From an uncultured Prochlorococcus sp. (GTDB taxonomy: Bacteria > Cyanobacteriota > Cyanobacteriia > PCC-6307 > Cyanobiaceae), in contig CACPLK010000004.1 in assembly GCA_902634795.1 (NCBI GenBank), positions 1-60,004 of the forward strand: DNA of 60,004 nucleotides, in the 5' to 3' direction. Of the stretch, positions 9,667-17,018 are shown in pieces (position 1 is the stretch's first letter; the number at the start of each line of letters is the position of its first letter). Position numbers and translations under genes: made by a program. The notes below the pieces were generated by a model. The model was given only the letters and a program-made list of their open reading frames with translations, did not search any database and was not told where the DNA came from.

Positions 9667-10370
9667 CTATGCTTCAGATAAAAGGCTTGAATACCTACTA
9701 TGGAGAGAGTCATATTCTTCGGGATGTTGATATGAATATCAATCAAGGTGAGATGATTTGTCTTATTGGTCGTAATGGAGTAGGTAAAACAACTTTGCTT
9801 AAATCTTTAATAGGGTTATTAACTCCACGGCGTGGAGAGATTATTTTTAATGGAGATTTGGTAAATAGAAAGCCACCTCATCAAAGGGCTCGTTCCGGAA
9901 TTGCATATGTTCCTCAAGGACGTGAGATAATCCCTTATCTAACCGTAGAGGAAAATCTTCAACTTGGATTGGAAGCTTTGCCTGGAGGGCTAGCGAAGCA
10001 TAAAAAGATTGATGAACTTGTATATGAACTTTTTCCTGTTTTAAAACAATTTCTAGTTCGTAAAGGAGGTGACTTAAGCGGAGGGCAACAGCAACAACTT
10101 GCAATTGCGCGAGCATTACTTGGAAAACCAAAGTTACTTTTACTTGATGAACCAACCGAAGGAATACAACCGAATATCGTTCAAGATATTGAGTCAGCAG
10201 TTAAAAGGATCATTAGTGAGACTGGTGTTGGAGTTTTATTGGTAGAGCAACATTTGCATTTCGTGAGGCAAGCAGATCGTTATTATGCAATGCAACGCGG
10301 TGGAATAGTAGCTAATGGCCCAACGAGTGAATTAAGTAAATCTGTCGTTGAGAAATTTCTTAGTGTTTAA
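9663..10370 (+). CDS. urtE: Urea ABC transporter ATPase UrtE
   Basis: Second ATPase subunit, LivF type, 235 residues. Walker A GRNGVGKTT, signature LSGGQQQQLAIARAL, Walker B LLLLDEPTEGIQPN and switch VEQHLHF are all intact. It is the last gene of urtABCDE. Its 3' end overlaps by four bases a small convergent frame encoding a zinc-ribbon miniprotein. Confidence 0.95.
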   Translation: MTMLQIKGLNTYYGESHILRDVDMNINQGEMICLIGRNGVGKTTLLKSLIGLLTPRRGEIIFNGDLVNRKPPHQRARSGIAYVPQGREIIPYLTVEENLQLGLEALPGGLAKHKKIDELVYELFPVLKQFLVRKGGDLSGGQQQQLAIARALLGKPKLLLLDEPTEGIQPNIVQDIESAVKRIISETGVGVLLVEQHLHFVRQADRYYAMQRGGIVANGPTSELSKSVVEKFLSV

Positions 10371-10516
10371 GTCTTTCTTGTTTGAGTAAAAGCAGTTTCT
10401 CTCTCAATTTTGTCCTGGCAAGTAGAGCAAAGAATATGACCTTTCTTTTTCCAAAAAGTCTTTGTTGACCTTTCGATATTTTGTCCACAGCCAAGGCATT
10501 TAAAGAGTGGACTCAT
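10367..10516 (-). CDS. Zinc-ribbon miniprotein, 49 aa
   Basis: A short frame starting ATG at 10516 and ending in TAA at 10367-10369, overlapping the urtE stop in a tail-to-tail arrangement. The product begins MSPLFKCLGCGQNIE and contains a second pair in ILCSTCQDKI. The CxxC-(about 20)-CxxC spacing is that of a small zinc ribbon. It is lysine-rich and has no signal sequence. Function is unknown; possibilities include an RNA- or protein-binding accessory. The coordinated cysteine pairs are the main reason to call it coding. Confidence 0.7.
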   Translation of the reverse strand: MSPLFKCLGCGQNIERSTKTFWKKKGHILCSTCQDKIERETAFTQTRKT

Positions 10517-10711
10517 TTAATACTGAATATTTTTTATATAATTATTTATAATACTATTTTTGGTCTGTCGTAATATATACCATATCCTTTGGGAAGAAGT
10601 CTTTTCTTTTTGTAAATAAGATTAAATAATTTAATTAATATTAAAAAGCATTTTTTGATACTTGTAGTCTTTATTTAGTTTGTTATTAAATAAATAACTT
10701 CTTTTTAGTAA

Positions 10712-10822
10712 ATGTCTTTCGAAAGACTAAGCAAAACTGAAATAGTTCATGGAAGGGCTGCAATGTCAGGTGTATTATTTATTTTAATTCTAGAAATAGC
10801 AACTAAAATAAATTTTTCTTAG
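10712..10822 (+). CDS. Very short Hli-like protein, 36 aa
   Basis: Starts ATG at 10712. The product begins MSFERLSKTEIVHGRAAMSG, then a short hydrophobic segment (VLFILILEIA) and a brief tail. The E-x-x-x-G-R-x-A-M core is the chlorophyll-binding helix motif of high-light-inducible (Hli/SCP) proteins. It is shorter than most Hli proteins, with only the motif helix and little else. Marine cyanobacteria carry many such genes, usually in accessory regions, and they protect the photosynthetic apparatus under stress. Assignment rests on the motif. Confidence 0.65.
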   Translation: MSFERLSKTEIVHGRAAMSGVLFILILEIATKINFS

Positions 10823-10869
10823 ATACTATATATATGAAATTAAATTGGTTTTATTACAACCTAATTCAG

Positions 10870-11382
10870 TTAAGCTACTTTTAAAAATAGAGAATCTTTT
10901 ATTCTCTTAATTTCTCCATCTTTCCATAACCATATAATAGGCTCTATGGATTTTGCTTGTTGTAGATCAATTCTGTTTTCAATACTTATAGGATTAAATT
11001 CTGCATTTGCTTCAAATTGTTTATCTCTAATTGCCTGATTGATAACAATACTTCCATTCTTTCCAGATATTGATCTATGAAATGTACCTATAGGTATTTG
11101 AAGTGCACCCATGAATCTATGGAGATGAATTATGTGATGGGGTTCATCCCAAAGAGGATTTAGTAGTGTGAAAGTTCTATCTCCCTCAAGTACAAGATTA
11201 TTATCTGTTTGATGATGATGTACATAATATTGCTCAAAGCCATTTAAATCAGGAGGTGAAGTGGCTCCTCCTTTATGAATCACAATATCACTACCATTTG
11301 AACCTTCAACACTGGCATCTAAAAAAGTTACTTCAGGAGTCTCTCGAAAAATATTAACAGGTACAAAAATGAGTTTCATCAA
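10870..11382 (-). CDS. Cupin-fold protein, function unknown
   Basis: 170 residues. The cupin pattern is visible: VHHHQTDNNLVLEGDRTF (His cluster 55-57, Glu 66) as motif 1, and IPIGTFHRSISGKNGSIVIN (His 102) as motif 2, so a mononuclear metal site is likely. No signal peptide. It stands alone, convergent with the Hli-like gene. A GATAATCATT element lies 67-76 bases upstream and matches the core of the putative Zur site before znuA, so metal-responsive control is possible. The substrate cannot be told from sequence. Confidence 0.7.
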   Translation of the reverse strand: MMKLIFVPVNIFRETPEVTFLDASVEGSNGSDIVIHKGGATSPPDLNGFEQYYVHHHQTDNNLVLEGDRTFTLLNPLWDEPHHIIHLHRFMGALQIPIGTFHRSISGKNGSIVINQAIRDKQFEANAEFNPISIENRIDLQQAKSIEPIIWLWKDGEIKRIKDSLFLKVA

Positions 11383-11448
11383 AAATTTTATTTGTTTCAG
11401 ACATTACTTGAATATATATTCCTAACTGTAGTAATTAATTCATTTTTA

Positions 11449-11458
11449 GATAATCATT
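11449..11458. promoter_or_regulatory. GATAATCATT element, possible Zur/Fur half-site
   Basis: The ten bases are identical to the core of the palindromic site between znuA and znuC (from 18620). It lies 67 bases upstream of the cupin start in an otherwise empty, very AT-rich spacer. In AT-rich DNA a 10-mer match can be chance, and the right half is degenerate (CATTCG). Confidence 0.3.
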
Positions 11459-11601
11459 CGCTTTTAGTAAAAAGAATAAAGTATTTAAATATACTGAAAA
11501 GTAGTAATATTGTTTGTTTTATTTAGCTAACAAAGCAATTAATGATACATAAGATTATGAAAAATATTAATAAGTTAATTAATATAATATCTTGCTAAAT
11601 C

Positions 11602-11712
11602 ATGTCTAAATCAAGCATTAAAAATAAAAAACTTTTGGTTGATAAAATGGTTAAAGCTTTTCAATCTATCCCTGCATCAGCGATTAGTTTTTCAAACATA
11701 AAAAAAAATTAA
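11602..11712 (+). CDS. Hypothetical peptide, 36 aa
   Basis: A possible short frame, ATG at 11602, beginning MSKSSIKNKKLLVDKM and ending in a lysine/asparagine tail. It is strongly basic with one amphipathic segment. There is no recognisable domain. It lies 22 bases upstream of another small frame in the same direction. It could be chance in AT-rich DNA. Confidence 0.35.
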   Translation: MSKSSIKNKKLLVDKMVKAFQSIPASAISFSNIKKN

Positions 11713-11734
11713 ACACATCACCTACGATACACTT

Positions 11735-11941
11735 TTGAGATACTTTGCTAGCGGATTATTTTTATTATCCCATGGCCTTTTGGTTTTAGATCATCTAGGG
11801 TTCGGAGCAGCTCTCCATGGAATTGGTGAGGTCTTTTTTGCTCCCTGGGCTATTAAGCAGAAAGCATGGGACTTGGTTTTTATAGCTTTTTTATTTGGTG
11901 CATTTGATCTTTGGGGCACTTTAAAATTAGGATTTAATTAG
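11735..11941 (+). CDS. Small membrane protein, 68 aa
   Basis: The frame opens with TTG at 11735 because no ATG or GTG precedes the hydrophobic start. Two likely membrane helices are seen: residues 2-18 (LFLLSHGLLVL) and about 46-62 (LVFIAFLFGAFDLWG). They flank a loop rich in Gly, Ala and aromatic residues (HGIGEVFFAPWAIKQ). Function is unknown. The composition and periodicity favour a real protein over chance. A pair of hairpins lies just downstream. Confidence 0.55.
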   Translation: MRYFASGLFLLSHGLLVLDHLGFGAALHGIGEVFFAPWAIKQKAWDLVFIAFLFGAFDLWGTLKLGFN

Positions 11942-11982
11942 AAAATTCAATAGTTTAAATATTCTTTTGTTTAAGATTAGGG

Positions 11983-12048
11983 AGGGAGGTCAATACCCTT
12001 CCCAGTAGCGGTGACCTCCCTACAGAAAACTTTGGAACGGGTTTTCTG
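11983..12048 (+). ncRNA. Tandem hairpins, candidate small RNA or 3' element
   Basis: Two perfect stems sit side by side. The first has 10-bp GC-rich arms at 11983-11992 (AGGGAGGTCA) and 12012-12021. The second has 8-bp arms at 12023-12030 and 12041-12048 (CAGAAAAC / GTTTTCTG). Neither is followed by a T-run, so a simple terminator is not convincing. The loop of the first contains CCCTTCCC, which could pair with the GGGAGGG of the left arm and form an alternative fold. Strand is uncertain. Confidence 0.4.
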
Positions 12049-12139
12049 ATAAAACAGTTATAAGTAATCTAGTTGAATAAGTTCAGACTTAATTGATACA
12101 AAATTAAAAATCTATCAAGAATTTTTATATCTTATGAAT

Positions 12140-12349
12140 TTATTTAATCAGTTCTTGATTAGATAGAATTTTTTTTCGTTTCACTTTTTTTAATTCGTGC
12201 ATACCTTCTATTTGTTGATAGATGGATTGAAGCTGGTCGCAAATATGTTCAGTATTGTCTACTTTGTATAATCTAAGTAGCATTTTTTCTATTTGCTCTT
12301 TGCATTCTAAAAAGACATGACAATCTATTGTGCCTGGCTCATATTGCAT
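12140..12349 (-). CDS. Hypothetical protein, about 69 aa
   Basis: The open frame extends back to 12373 (77 aa), but the internal ATG at 12349 gives MQYEPGTIDCHVFLECKEQI, a more natural start. The product is charged, with predicted helices, two cysteines and a lysine-rich tail, and no signal peptide. No family is recognised. It is flanked by non-coding DNA on both sides. Moderately likely to be a genuine lineage-specific gene. Confidence 0.5.
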   Translation of the reverse strand: MQYEPGTIDCHVFLECKEQIEKMLLRLYKVDNTEHICDQLQSIYQQIEGMHELKKVKRKKILSNQELIK

Positions 12350-12514
12350 GTTTAAGATGAAAGGAATATACAAATAAAGGAATCAATAAATTAAATCTGT
12401 ATTTATTGATTCCAAATAATAAAATTGATCTGATTTATTATTTATAAAAATAATAAATTTATAAAGTATAATTTAGAATGATACTTCTATCAAGAATAAG
12501 TTTTTTATTGCTTG

Positions 12515-12655
12515 TTAACCCATTTCGGCTTTCATAGCTTCATGGATTCTCTTACTCATGATTTCATGACCACAATATTGCAAGTGCACTTCTTGTGACC
12601 CTTTAGCGGATTTAGTTTGAGTGTACTTAAGTCCTCTGTAAGTTAGCTCAGCCAT
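12515..12655 (-). CDS. Small DUF4278-like protein, 46 aa
   Basis: ATG at 12655, stop TAA at 12515-12517. The product starts MAELTYRGLKYTQ and contains LQYCGHEI. The TYRG-x-KY opening resembles the small cyanobacterial DUF4278 family (L-T-Y-R-G-x-x-Y), in which a second related strand repeats later. Function of that family is not known. Marine cyanobacteria have multiple such short soluble proteins. The family call is tentative; the coding call is stronger. Confidence 0.55.
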   Translation of the reverse strand: MAELTYRGLKYTQTKSAKGSQEVHLQYCGHEIMSKRIHEAMKAEMG

Positions 12656-12887
12656 TGGAATGATTTTCAATGTTCAAGTCCCCGTTCCATGGCTTGAATC
12701 TAACTGCGACTCATATTGAGCTGAACGTCTATAGATAATACACAATACATTCTCAATCTGTTGATGTGTCTTCAAAAATTATTATCAATCTATATCTGAA
12801 CTCCCAATTCATTAAACAATCTAGAGAGAATCAGAATGAATATTCATAATGAGAGGTCTTATTTAAATGAATGAAATAAGTAATTAA

Positions 12888-13517
12888 CTATCGAGCCAGT
12901 CTAGAAATGTATGAATCTCTTGAACCGGCATTTATCCATCCGGTCGCAATTGTTTTTGGATGAGTCTTATTAACTCGACCTCTATGAATATGTGAAAGAC
13001 CAGCGGGAAAAATAACTAATTTTCCTCTTTCCGCTGTCTCATGATATTCCTGCCAGTGAAATTCTGTTCCTCCTGAATTGACATCATTGCAATAGAGAAT
13101 CCAAGCTAAGACTCTGTGGACTGGTTCGGTCGCTTCTTCACTAACAGTCCAGTCACAGTGCCATTTCTTAAATCCCTCCCCAGGAGCATAACGTTGTAGG
13201 TTGAAAATGGGATTAACAAAGAGTGATTGTTCAGGAGCGCATTCTCTAAAAAGTGGGCGTTCTTGAAGGTATTTTTGAAGGCCAGCATTAACTCCTCTTA
13301 CTATTACGTCAGATAACGCAAATGATTCTGGATCAGTTCGATCTATTGCTATAAGGCTGATATCAGTAGAAATTTTTGCAGGGTCTGAATCATTATTTCC
13401 CCCATTACTGAAGGCGATTCCATTGCGATACAAGTCTGTGCGACGATCGAAAAATGACATCACACCATCCGCAACAGATTCAAAACCTTTATTTCTATAA
13501 CTAGCTATTAAATTCAT
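12888..13517 (-). CDS. 2-oxoglutarate/Fe(II)-dependent oxygenase
   Basis: 209 residues. The facial triad is visible: His 120 and Asp 122 (KWHCDW) and a distal histidine in LSHIHRG (176 or 178), followed by a basic residue in HPKTIATGWIN suited to binding 2-oxoglutarate. This is the prolyl-4-hydroxylase-like subgroup, which may hydroxylate a protein or small molecule. Similar enzymes are frequent in marine cyanobacteria and their phages, so acquisition by transfer is conceivable, though no mobile gene is nearby. Substrate unknown. Confidence 0.82.
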   Translation of the reverse strand: MNLIASYRNKGFESVADGVMSFFDRRTDLYRNGIAFSNGGNNDSDPAKISTDISLIAIDRTDPESFALSDVIVRGVNAGLQKYLQERPLFRECAPEQSLFVNPIFNLQRYAPGEGFKKWHCDWTVSEEATEPVHRVLAWILYCNDVNSGGTEFHWQEYHETAERGKLVIFPAGLSHIHRGRVNKTHPKTIATGWINAGSRDSYISRLAR

Positions 13518-13666
13518 AGAATTTTTTTAAGGTTTTTTATCTCTGGATACTTTAAATCGCTTGAAAGTACCAATTTAATAAAAATTTGAGATAGACTTCC
13601 ACTCTCATGCTTGGCTAGCAGTTGTGTTTAATTTAGTTGAAGTTGTTTTAGTAAAAAGTCTATAAA

Positions 13667-13822
13667 TTAGGCGGCAGTCTTGTCTTTTAGAGATCTTAAA
13701 TATCTCTTTCTTTGACCGCTACCTTCAACTTCAAAATGCCAAGTAGGTTGTTTCTTGTCGGTTTTTTTTAAGTTAACGCCAGAATTGCTTGTGCTTAACT
13801 TCTTCTTAATCTGTGTTTTCAT
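13667..13822 (-). CDS. Small basic protein, 51 aa
   Basis: ATG at 13822, TAA at 13667-13669. It is strongly basic, beginning MKTQIKKKLSTSNSG, with a central QPTWHFEVEGSGQRKRYLRS and ending in TAA(A)-type residues. The Trp-His-Phe-Glu-Val strand followed by an Arg/Lys patch suggests a tiny beta domain that could bind nucleic acid or a membrane surface. No family recognised. Leftward like its neighbours. Confidence 0.5.
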   Translation of the reverse strand: MKTQIKKKLSTSNSGVNLKKTDKKQPTWHFEVEGSGQRKRYLRSLKDKTAA

Positions 13823-13891
13823 GGGCTTATTAAAGCACATTCTCTAATTCTTTATGGTTCGGTCGTTACTTTCTCTTCTAGTAAATAGATA

Positions 13892-13923
13892 ATAAAAAAG
13901 AGGCCCAGTTGAACCTCTCTTTG
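13892..13923 (-). terminator. Intrinsic terminator after the 47-aa gene
   Basis: Read leftward: AGAGAGG, a short loop, CCTCTTTTTTATT. The stem of about 6-7 bp followed by a T-run fits a Rho-independent terminator. It lies about 30 bases past the stop of the 47-aa gene. Confidence 0.6.
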
Positions 13924-13949
13924 AAATTGAAAACAATTGTGACCTTGAC

Positions 13950-14093
13950 CTATGCAATTCCTCGGTTCTTGTAAGGGTCATCTCTGAAAGGCTGTGCCTC
14001 AAAACTTGGAGGTGAGTTATCTTTATAAGGATGAAATAGAGCATTTCCCATTGAAATGAGTACTTCTTGAAGCCAAAGAATTGTTTTTTTCAT
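13950..14093 (-). CDS. Conserved-looking small protein, 47 aa
   Basis: ATG at 14093, TAG at 13950-13952. The product begins MKKTILWLQEVLISMGNALF and continues with HPYKDNSPPSFEAQPF and DPYKN. A helical N-terminus followed by a Pro/Asp/Tyr-rich tail resembles a small protein seen across marine picocyanobacteria. It is preferred over the overlapping longer frame in another phase at 13844-14044, because it has a sensible composition and an intrinsic terminator follows its stop. Function unknown. Confidence 0.6.
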   Translation of the reverse strand: MKKTILWLQEVLISMGNALFHPYKDNSPPSFEAQPFRDDPYKNRGIA

Positions 14094-14185
14094 TGAGTCC
14101 TCTGGTGGAATATAACCATATATAAGTTATGTGGAATATTTATACATCAGTAAAAACTCCTCTTGTTGAATTTTTAATTTTCTAG

Positions 14186-14221
14186 GCAATAGCAATCGAG
14201 CAGCCCTCGAGTATCTATTGC
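14186..14221 (-). terminator. Hairpin at the end of the zinc operon
   Basis: Composite stem: GCAATAG (14186-14192) with CTATTGC (14215-14221), and TCGAG (14196-14200) with CTCGA (14206-14210), separated by a small internal loop. It starts 19 bases beyond the WD40 stop. There is no clear T-run, so it may be a 3' stabiliser rather than a classical terminator. Confidence 0.45.
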
Positions 14222-14239
14222 AAATAAGAAAGTTTGACC

Positions 14240-15313
14240 TTATTCGAATTCTTGAAGTGACGTTTTCGTCCGAACCTTAAAATTCCAAACCGTAATTCCT
14301 CCGTTTGCATTTATTGCAGCCAAGGCAGTGTCATCAGGGTGCCAAGCGATTTGGCTTACAAGGTCACCTGAAAATGCACCACCAACTGGATCACCCTGAC
14401 CATTTGCTTGGAGGAACCAAGAAAAAACTGAACCATCTCTCGCGCCAGAAGCTAAAAGCATCCCGCTATGTGAGAAAGCAAGGCATGAAATGGGTTCGGT
14501 ATGAAGCATTAACTCTCCAGGTACAGTGCCCTCAGGACCATCGTCTTGAAAACTCCAAACCGTTACTCGATCACTACCCCCAGTAGCAAGAACTGTGCCA
14601 GTTTGATCAAAAGCTAGGTGGCTTGGTTTGCCTGGATATCCTGTCATCTCTGAATCTTCATCTGTTGAACGACGCCAGAAATGAACAGAATTATCCTGAC
14701 TGCCGCATGCCACTATGTCTCCATCTGGACTAAGCACCATTGATACCAGTGAGCCTCGCCACTCCAACTTTTGATTGATCTTGTCGTTTACTACATCAAA
14801 AAAAGTGACTTGGCCATAGCATGCTGTTGCTAATTCATTTGAATTAGACCAAGCAATCGCGCTAACAGTGCTGGGATGCTCCTCTGATCGCCAATGTTCT
14901 TGACCTTTATCATCAAAAACATAGACGTATTTAGTAAAAACTACTGCTAAAAATTTTCCGTCTGGGGACCACTTGATGTGCTCAACCCATCCTTTCCCAA
15001 GTTCCAAAGCATTAGTTGCCGTACCCTCTTGGCTTTCCCATATATTCACATGTCCATCTTGGCCAGCAGTTGCAAAAGTCTTTCCATTTGGATGTATAGA
15101 CATTGCGAGTAAGCCACCTTTATGTATGTCTTTTATTTGCCAAATGAGCTTTCCAGATTTTCCCTCAAATGCGTAAAGCCCACCAGCGACATCACCTACT
15201 AAAAAAGTTTTCCCTTCTAGTGCCCAGCCGCAGACAATCGCATAGTCGTCAACTTGCGTAGACCAACCTTCATGAAGCATTCCCTTGGGACTAAATGCTT
15301 CTATACCAGACAT
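14240..15313 (-). CDS. WD40-repeat beta-propeller, linked to the COG0523 gene
   Basis: 357 residues, all beta-propeller. Repeated blades carry the usual signals: MSIHPNGKTFATAGQDGHVNI, IKWSPDGKFLAVVF, VLSPDGDIVACGSQDNSVHFW, LAFDQTGTVLATGGSDRVTVW, LAFSHSGMLLASGARDGSVFS and IAWHPDDTALAAI, consistent with about seven blades. There is no signal peptide, so it is probably cytoplasmic. Its start overlaps the end of the COG0523 GTPase gene by 13 bases, implying coupled synthesis and perhaps a complex. WD40 proteins are typically protein-interaction platforms. A role in zinc allocation is inferred from context only. Confidence 0.85.
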   Translation of the reverse strand: MSGIEAFSPKGMLHEGWSTQVDDYAIVCGWALEGKTFLVGDVAGGLYAFEGKSGKLIWQIKDIHKGGLLAMSIHPNGKTFATAGQDGHVNIWESQEGTATNALELGKGWVEHIKWSPDGKFLAVVFTKYVYVFDDKGQEHWRSEEHPSTVSAIAWSNSNELATACYGQVTFFDVVNDKINQKLEWRGSLVSMVLSPDGDIVACGSQDNSVHFWRRSTDEDSEMTGYPGKPSHLAFDQTGTVLATGGSDRVTVWSFQDDGPEGTVPGELMLHTEPISCLAFSHSGMLLASGARDGSVFSWFLQANGQGDPVGGAFSGDLVSQIAWHPDDTALAAINANGGITVWNFKVRTKTSLQEFE

Positions 15314-16683
15314 TTGTCAAACTCCCTGCTCATTTCTGCTGCATCAAGATTTCTACCGATAAAGACGAGTTGGTTACGGCGAGGTTCATTGCCCCATTCT
15401 TTATCAGGTTGTGCTGTGAAGAGCATGTGTACTCCTTGAAAAACTATTCGCTTAGATTCACCCGCATAACTAATGAAACCTTTGGTGCGAAATATATCCA
15501 CACCTTTCTCAGACAAAAGTCGACTTAGCCATCTATTGAGTTTCTCCGGATCTACATCACCCTCTCGCTCGATAGCGATTGAACCTACTTCGTCATCGTG
15601 TTCGTGTTCAGCTACCCAAACCCTCTCAGCTATTGGAGAAATTGTAGAGATGTTCTGATTATTATCTATCTCGTCTGTAGAAGGAGTATTTACTTTCGTT
15701 AATTTCATATTAAATTCTTCGGCTGTATGTTGAGTGAATAGACCTATATCCCTTGCCTTATCAACATCTATGAAGAAGGACTTAGTCCCTTCGGATTGCA
15801 GTTGAAGGCTCACATGTTTGCCGACTGGAACCATATCCCCTGGATTCATAAGTTGTTCTTGTTCGGCATATAGTCTTACGCATGATTCAGCCCCTGAGTT
15901 GAGTGATGTCTCATCCTTGCCTTGGTTTAATAACAGTACGAGAGACATTGTGGGGTCTGGACCTTCTTCGAGCGTAAGTTCATAGCGACCTTTTTCAAGT
16001 GAAAAAACACCTGTCCACTCAAATGGGTATTCTGGTTCAAGAAAAGTTGGACGACGCTGAAGTACTTGATCTAGATCAAAAGCACTTAGATTTAGCACAG
16101 TATCAATTGAGACGTCTGCTTGTTTACTGCGTATGACACGAGCCATACGATTCATATCGCGTAGCCGTGATTCTAAGTTGTCGAGTGATTCATCTGAAAC
16201 TAGATCGGTTTTATTTAGGACAAGGACGTCAGCAAAGGCAACTTGCTCCGAACTCTCATCACTTCGACCAAGTTGTTGATCTATATGGGCTGCATCAACA
16301 AGTGTGACTATTCCATCAAGTGAAAACTCCTCACGGATTTCATCGTCCATAAAGAATGTCTGAGCGACAGGACCAGGATCAGCGAGGCCAGTAGTTTCAA
16401 CTAATACATAGTCAAATTTGTCTCGCCTCTTCATGAGGTTTCCTAGTACACGAATTAAATCTCCACGTACGGTGCAGCAGATGCAACCATTGGACATCTC
16501 GAAGACCTCTTCGTCAGCATTGATTACTAATCCTTGATCAATACCAACTTCACCATATTCATTTTCAATAACAGCTATTTTTTTACCATGTTCTTCGCTC
16601 AGGATTCGATTAAGTAGAGTAGTTTTGCCAGATCCTAGGAAACCAGTCAATATGGTAACCGGTACTTTTTCCTTAATGCTCAT
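15301..16683 (-). CDS. COG0523 (CobW-type) metallochaperone GTPase with inserted domain
   Basis: 460 residues, longer than the usual 320-400. The G3E GTPase domain has Walker A GFLGSGKT (14-21), the metal motif GCICC (66-70), ETTGLADP and NKTD (157-160). The C-terminal CobW domain is about residues 375-455. Between them, residues about 221-328, is an extra beta-rich domain beginning FEWTGVFSLEKGRYEL, which closely resembles a segment inserted in the neighbouring ZnuA. A short acidic/His stretch (AEHEHDDE) follows. Placement in a zinc operon suggests a zinc chaperone induced under starvation, as known for other COG0523 members. Confidence 0.92.
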   Translation of the reverse strand: MSIKEKVPVTILTGFLGSGKTTLLNRILSEEHGKKIAVIENEYGEVGIDQGLVINADEEVFEMSNGCICCTVRGDLIRVLGNLMKRRDKFDYVLVETTGLADPGPVAQTFFMDDEIREEFSLDGIVTLVDAAHIDQQLGRSDESSEQVAFADVLVLNKTDLVSDESLDNLESRLRDMNRMARVIRSKQADVSIDTVLNLSAFDLDQVLQRRPTFLEPEYPFEWTGVFSLEKGRYELTLEEGPDPTMSLVLLLNQGKDETSLNSGAESCVRLYAEQEQLMNPGDMVPVGKHVSLQLQSEGTKSFFIDVDKARDIGLFTQHTAEEFNMKLTKVNTPSTDEIDNNQNISTISPIAERVWVAEHEHDDEVGSIAIEREGDVDPEKLNRWLSRLLSEKGVDIFRTKGFISYAGESKRIVFQGVHMLFTAQPDKEWGNEPRRNQLVFIGRNLDAAEMSREFDKCLV

Positions 16684-16692
16684 TTCCTTTAG

Positions 16693-17010
16693 CTAATAAT
16701 GTGAACAATGAGAGTTGTCAAGAGAAATATCAGTTAGCCAATTCTCTTGTATTCCCAATAAATCTAGCGACTTTGATTCAAAATCATCTAGCTCGAAATA
16801 ATTGTAAGGAACTTTTAATCTTACTGTACTTTTTCCATTTTCTCTCTTAAGCGAATGATTTGAAAATTGAAGTTCTTTTAAATTGTCATCGAAGTCAGTT
16901 GAGATAGTAAGTTTTAAGATTTTATCTCTATCCCATGGGGCTTTATCCATAAAACTTGCCTGATCTTCCCAGTGTTGTCTGTAGGCGTTAAACCCTTTAG
17001 TTGGAAACAT
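16693..17010 (-). CDS. Unknown protein in the zinc operon, 105 aa
   Basis: 105 residues, soluble, rich in aromatic and acidic residues: MFPTKGFNAYRQHWEDQAS at the start, a central beta-like section (STVRLKVPYNYFELDDF) and a C-terminal HCSHY. No family recognised. It sits 9 bases before the COG0523 gene and 57 bases after znuA, all leftward, so it belongs to the same transcript. The terminal Cys/His pair might bind metal but this is speculative. A 16-bp hairpin ends 8 bases before its start codon. Confidence 0.7.
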   Translation of the reverse strand: MFPTKGFNAYRQHWEDQASFMDKAPWDRDKILKLTISTDFDDNLKELQFSNHSLKRENGKSTVRLKVPYNYFELDDFESKSLDLLGIQENWLTDISLDNSHCSHY

Positions 17011-17018
17011 TTTTGTTG

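Noticed and set aside
9847-10155. 102-codon leftward frame opposite urtE
   Set aside because: Contained in urtE; no motif of its own.
12888-13517. Prophage remnant around the 2-oxoglutarate oxygenase
   Set aside because: Such oxygenases are common in cyanophages, but no integrase, structural or replication gene lies nearby.
13844-14044. 66-codon leftward frame
   Set aside because: It overlaps a better 47-codon frame (13950-14093) in another phase and runs through an intrinsic terminator; its composition (many Arg, Ser, Thr, His) looks like a shadow.
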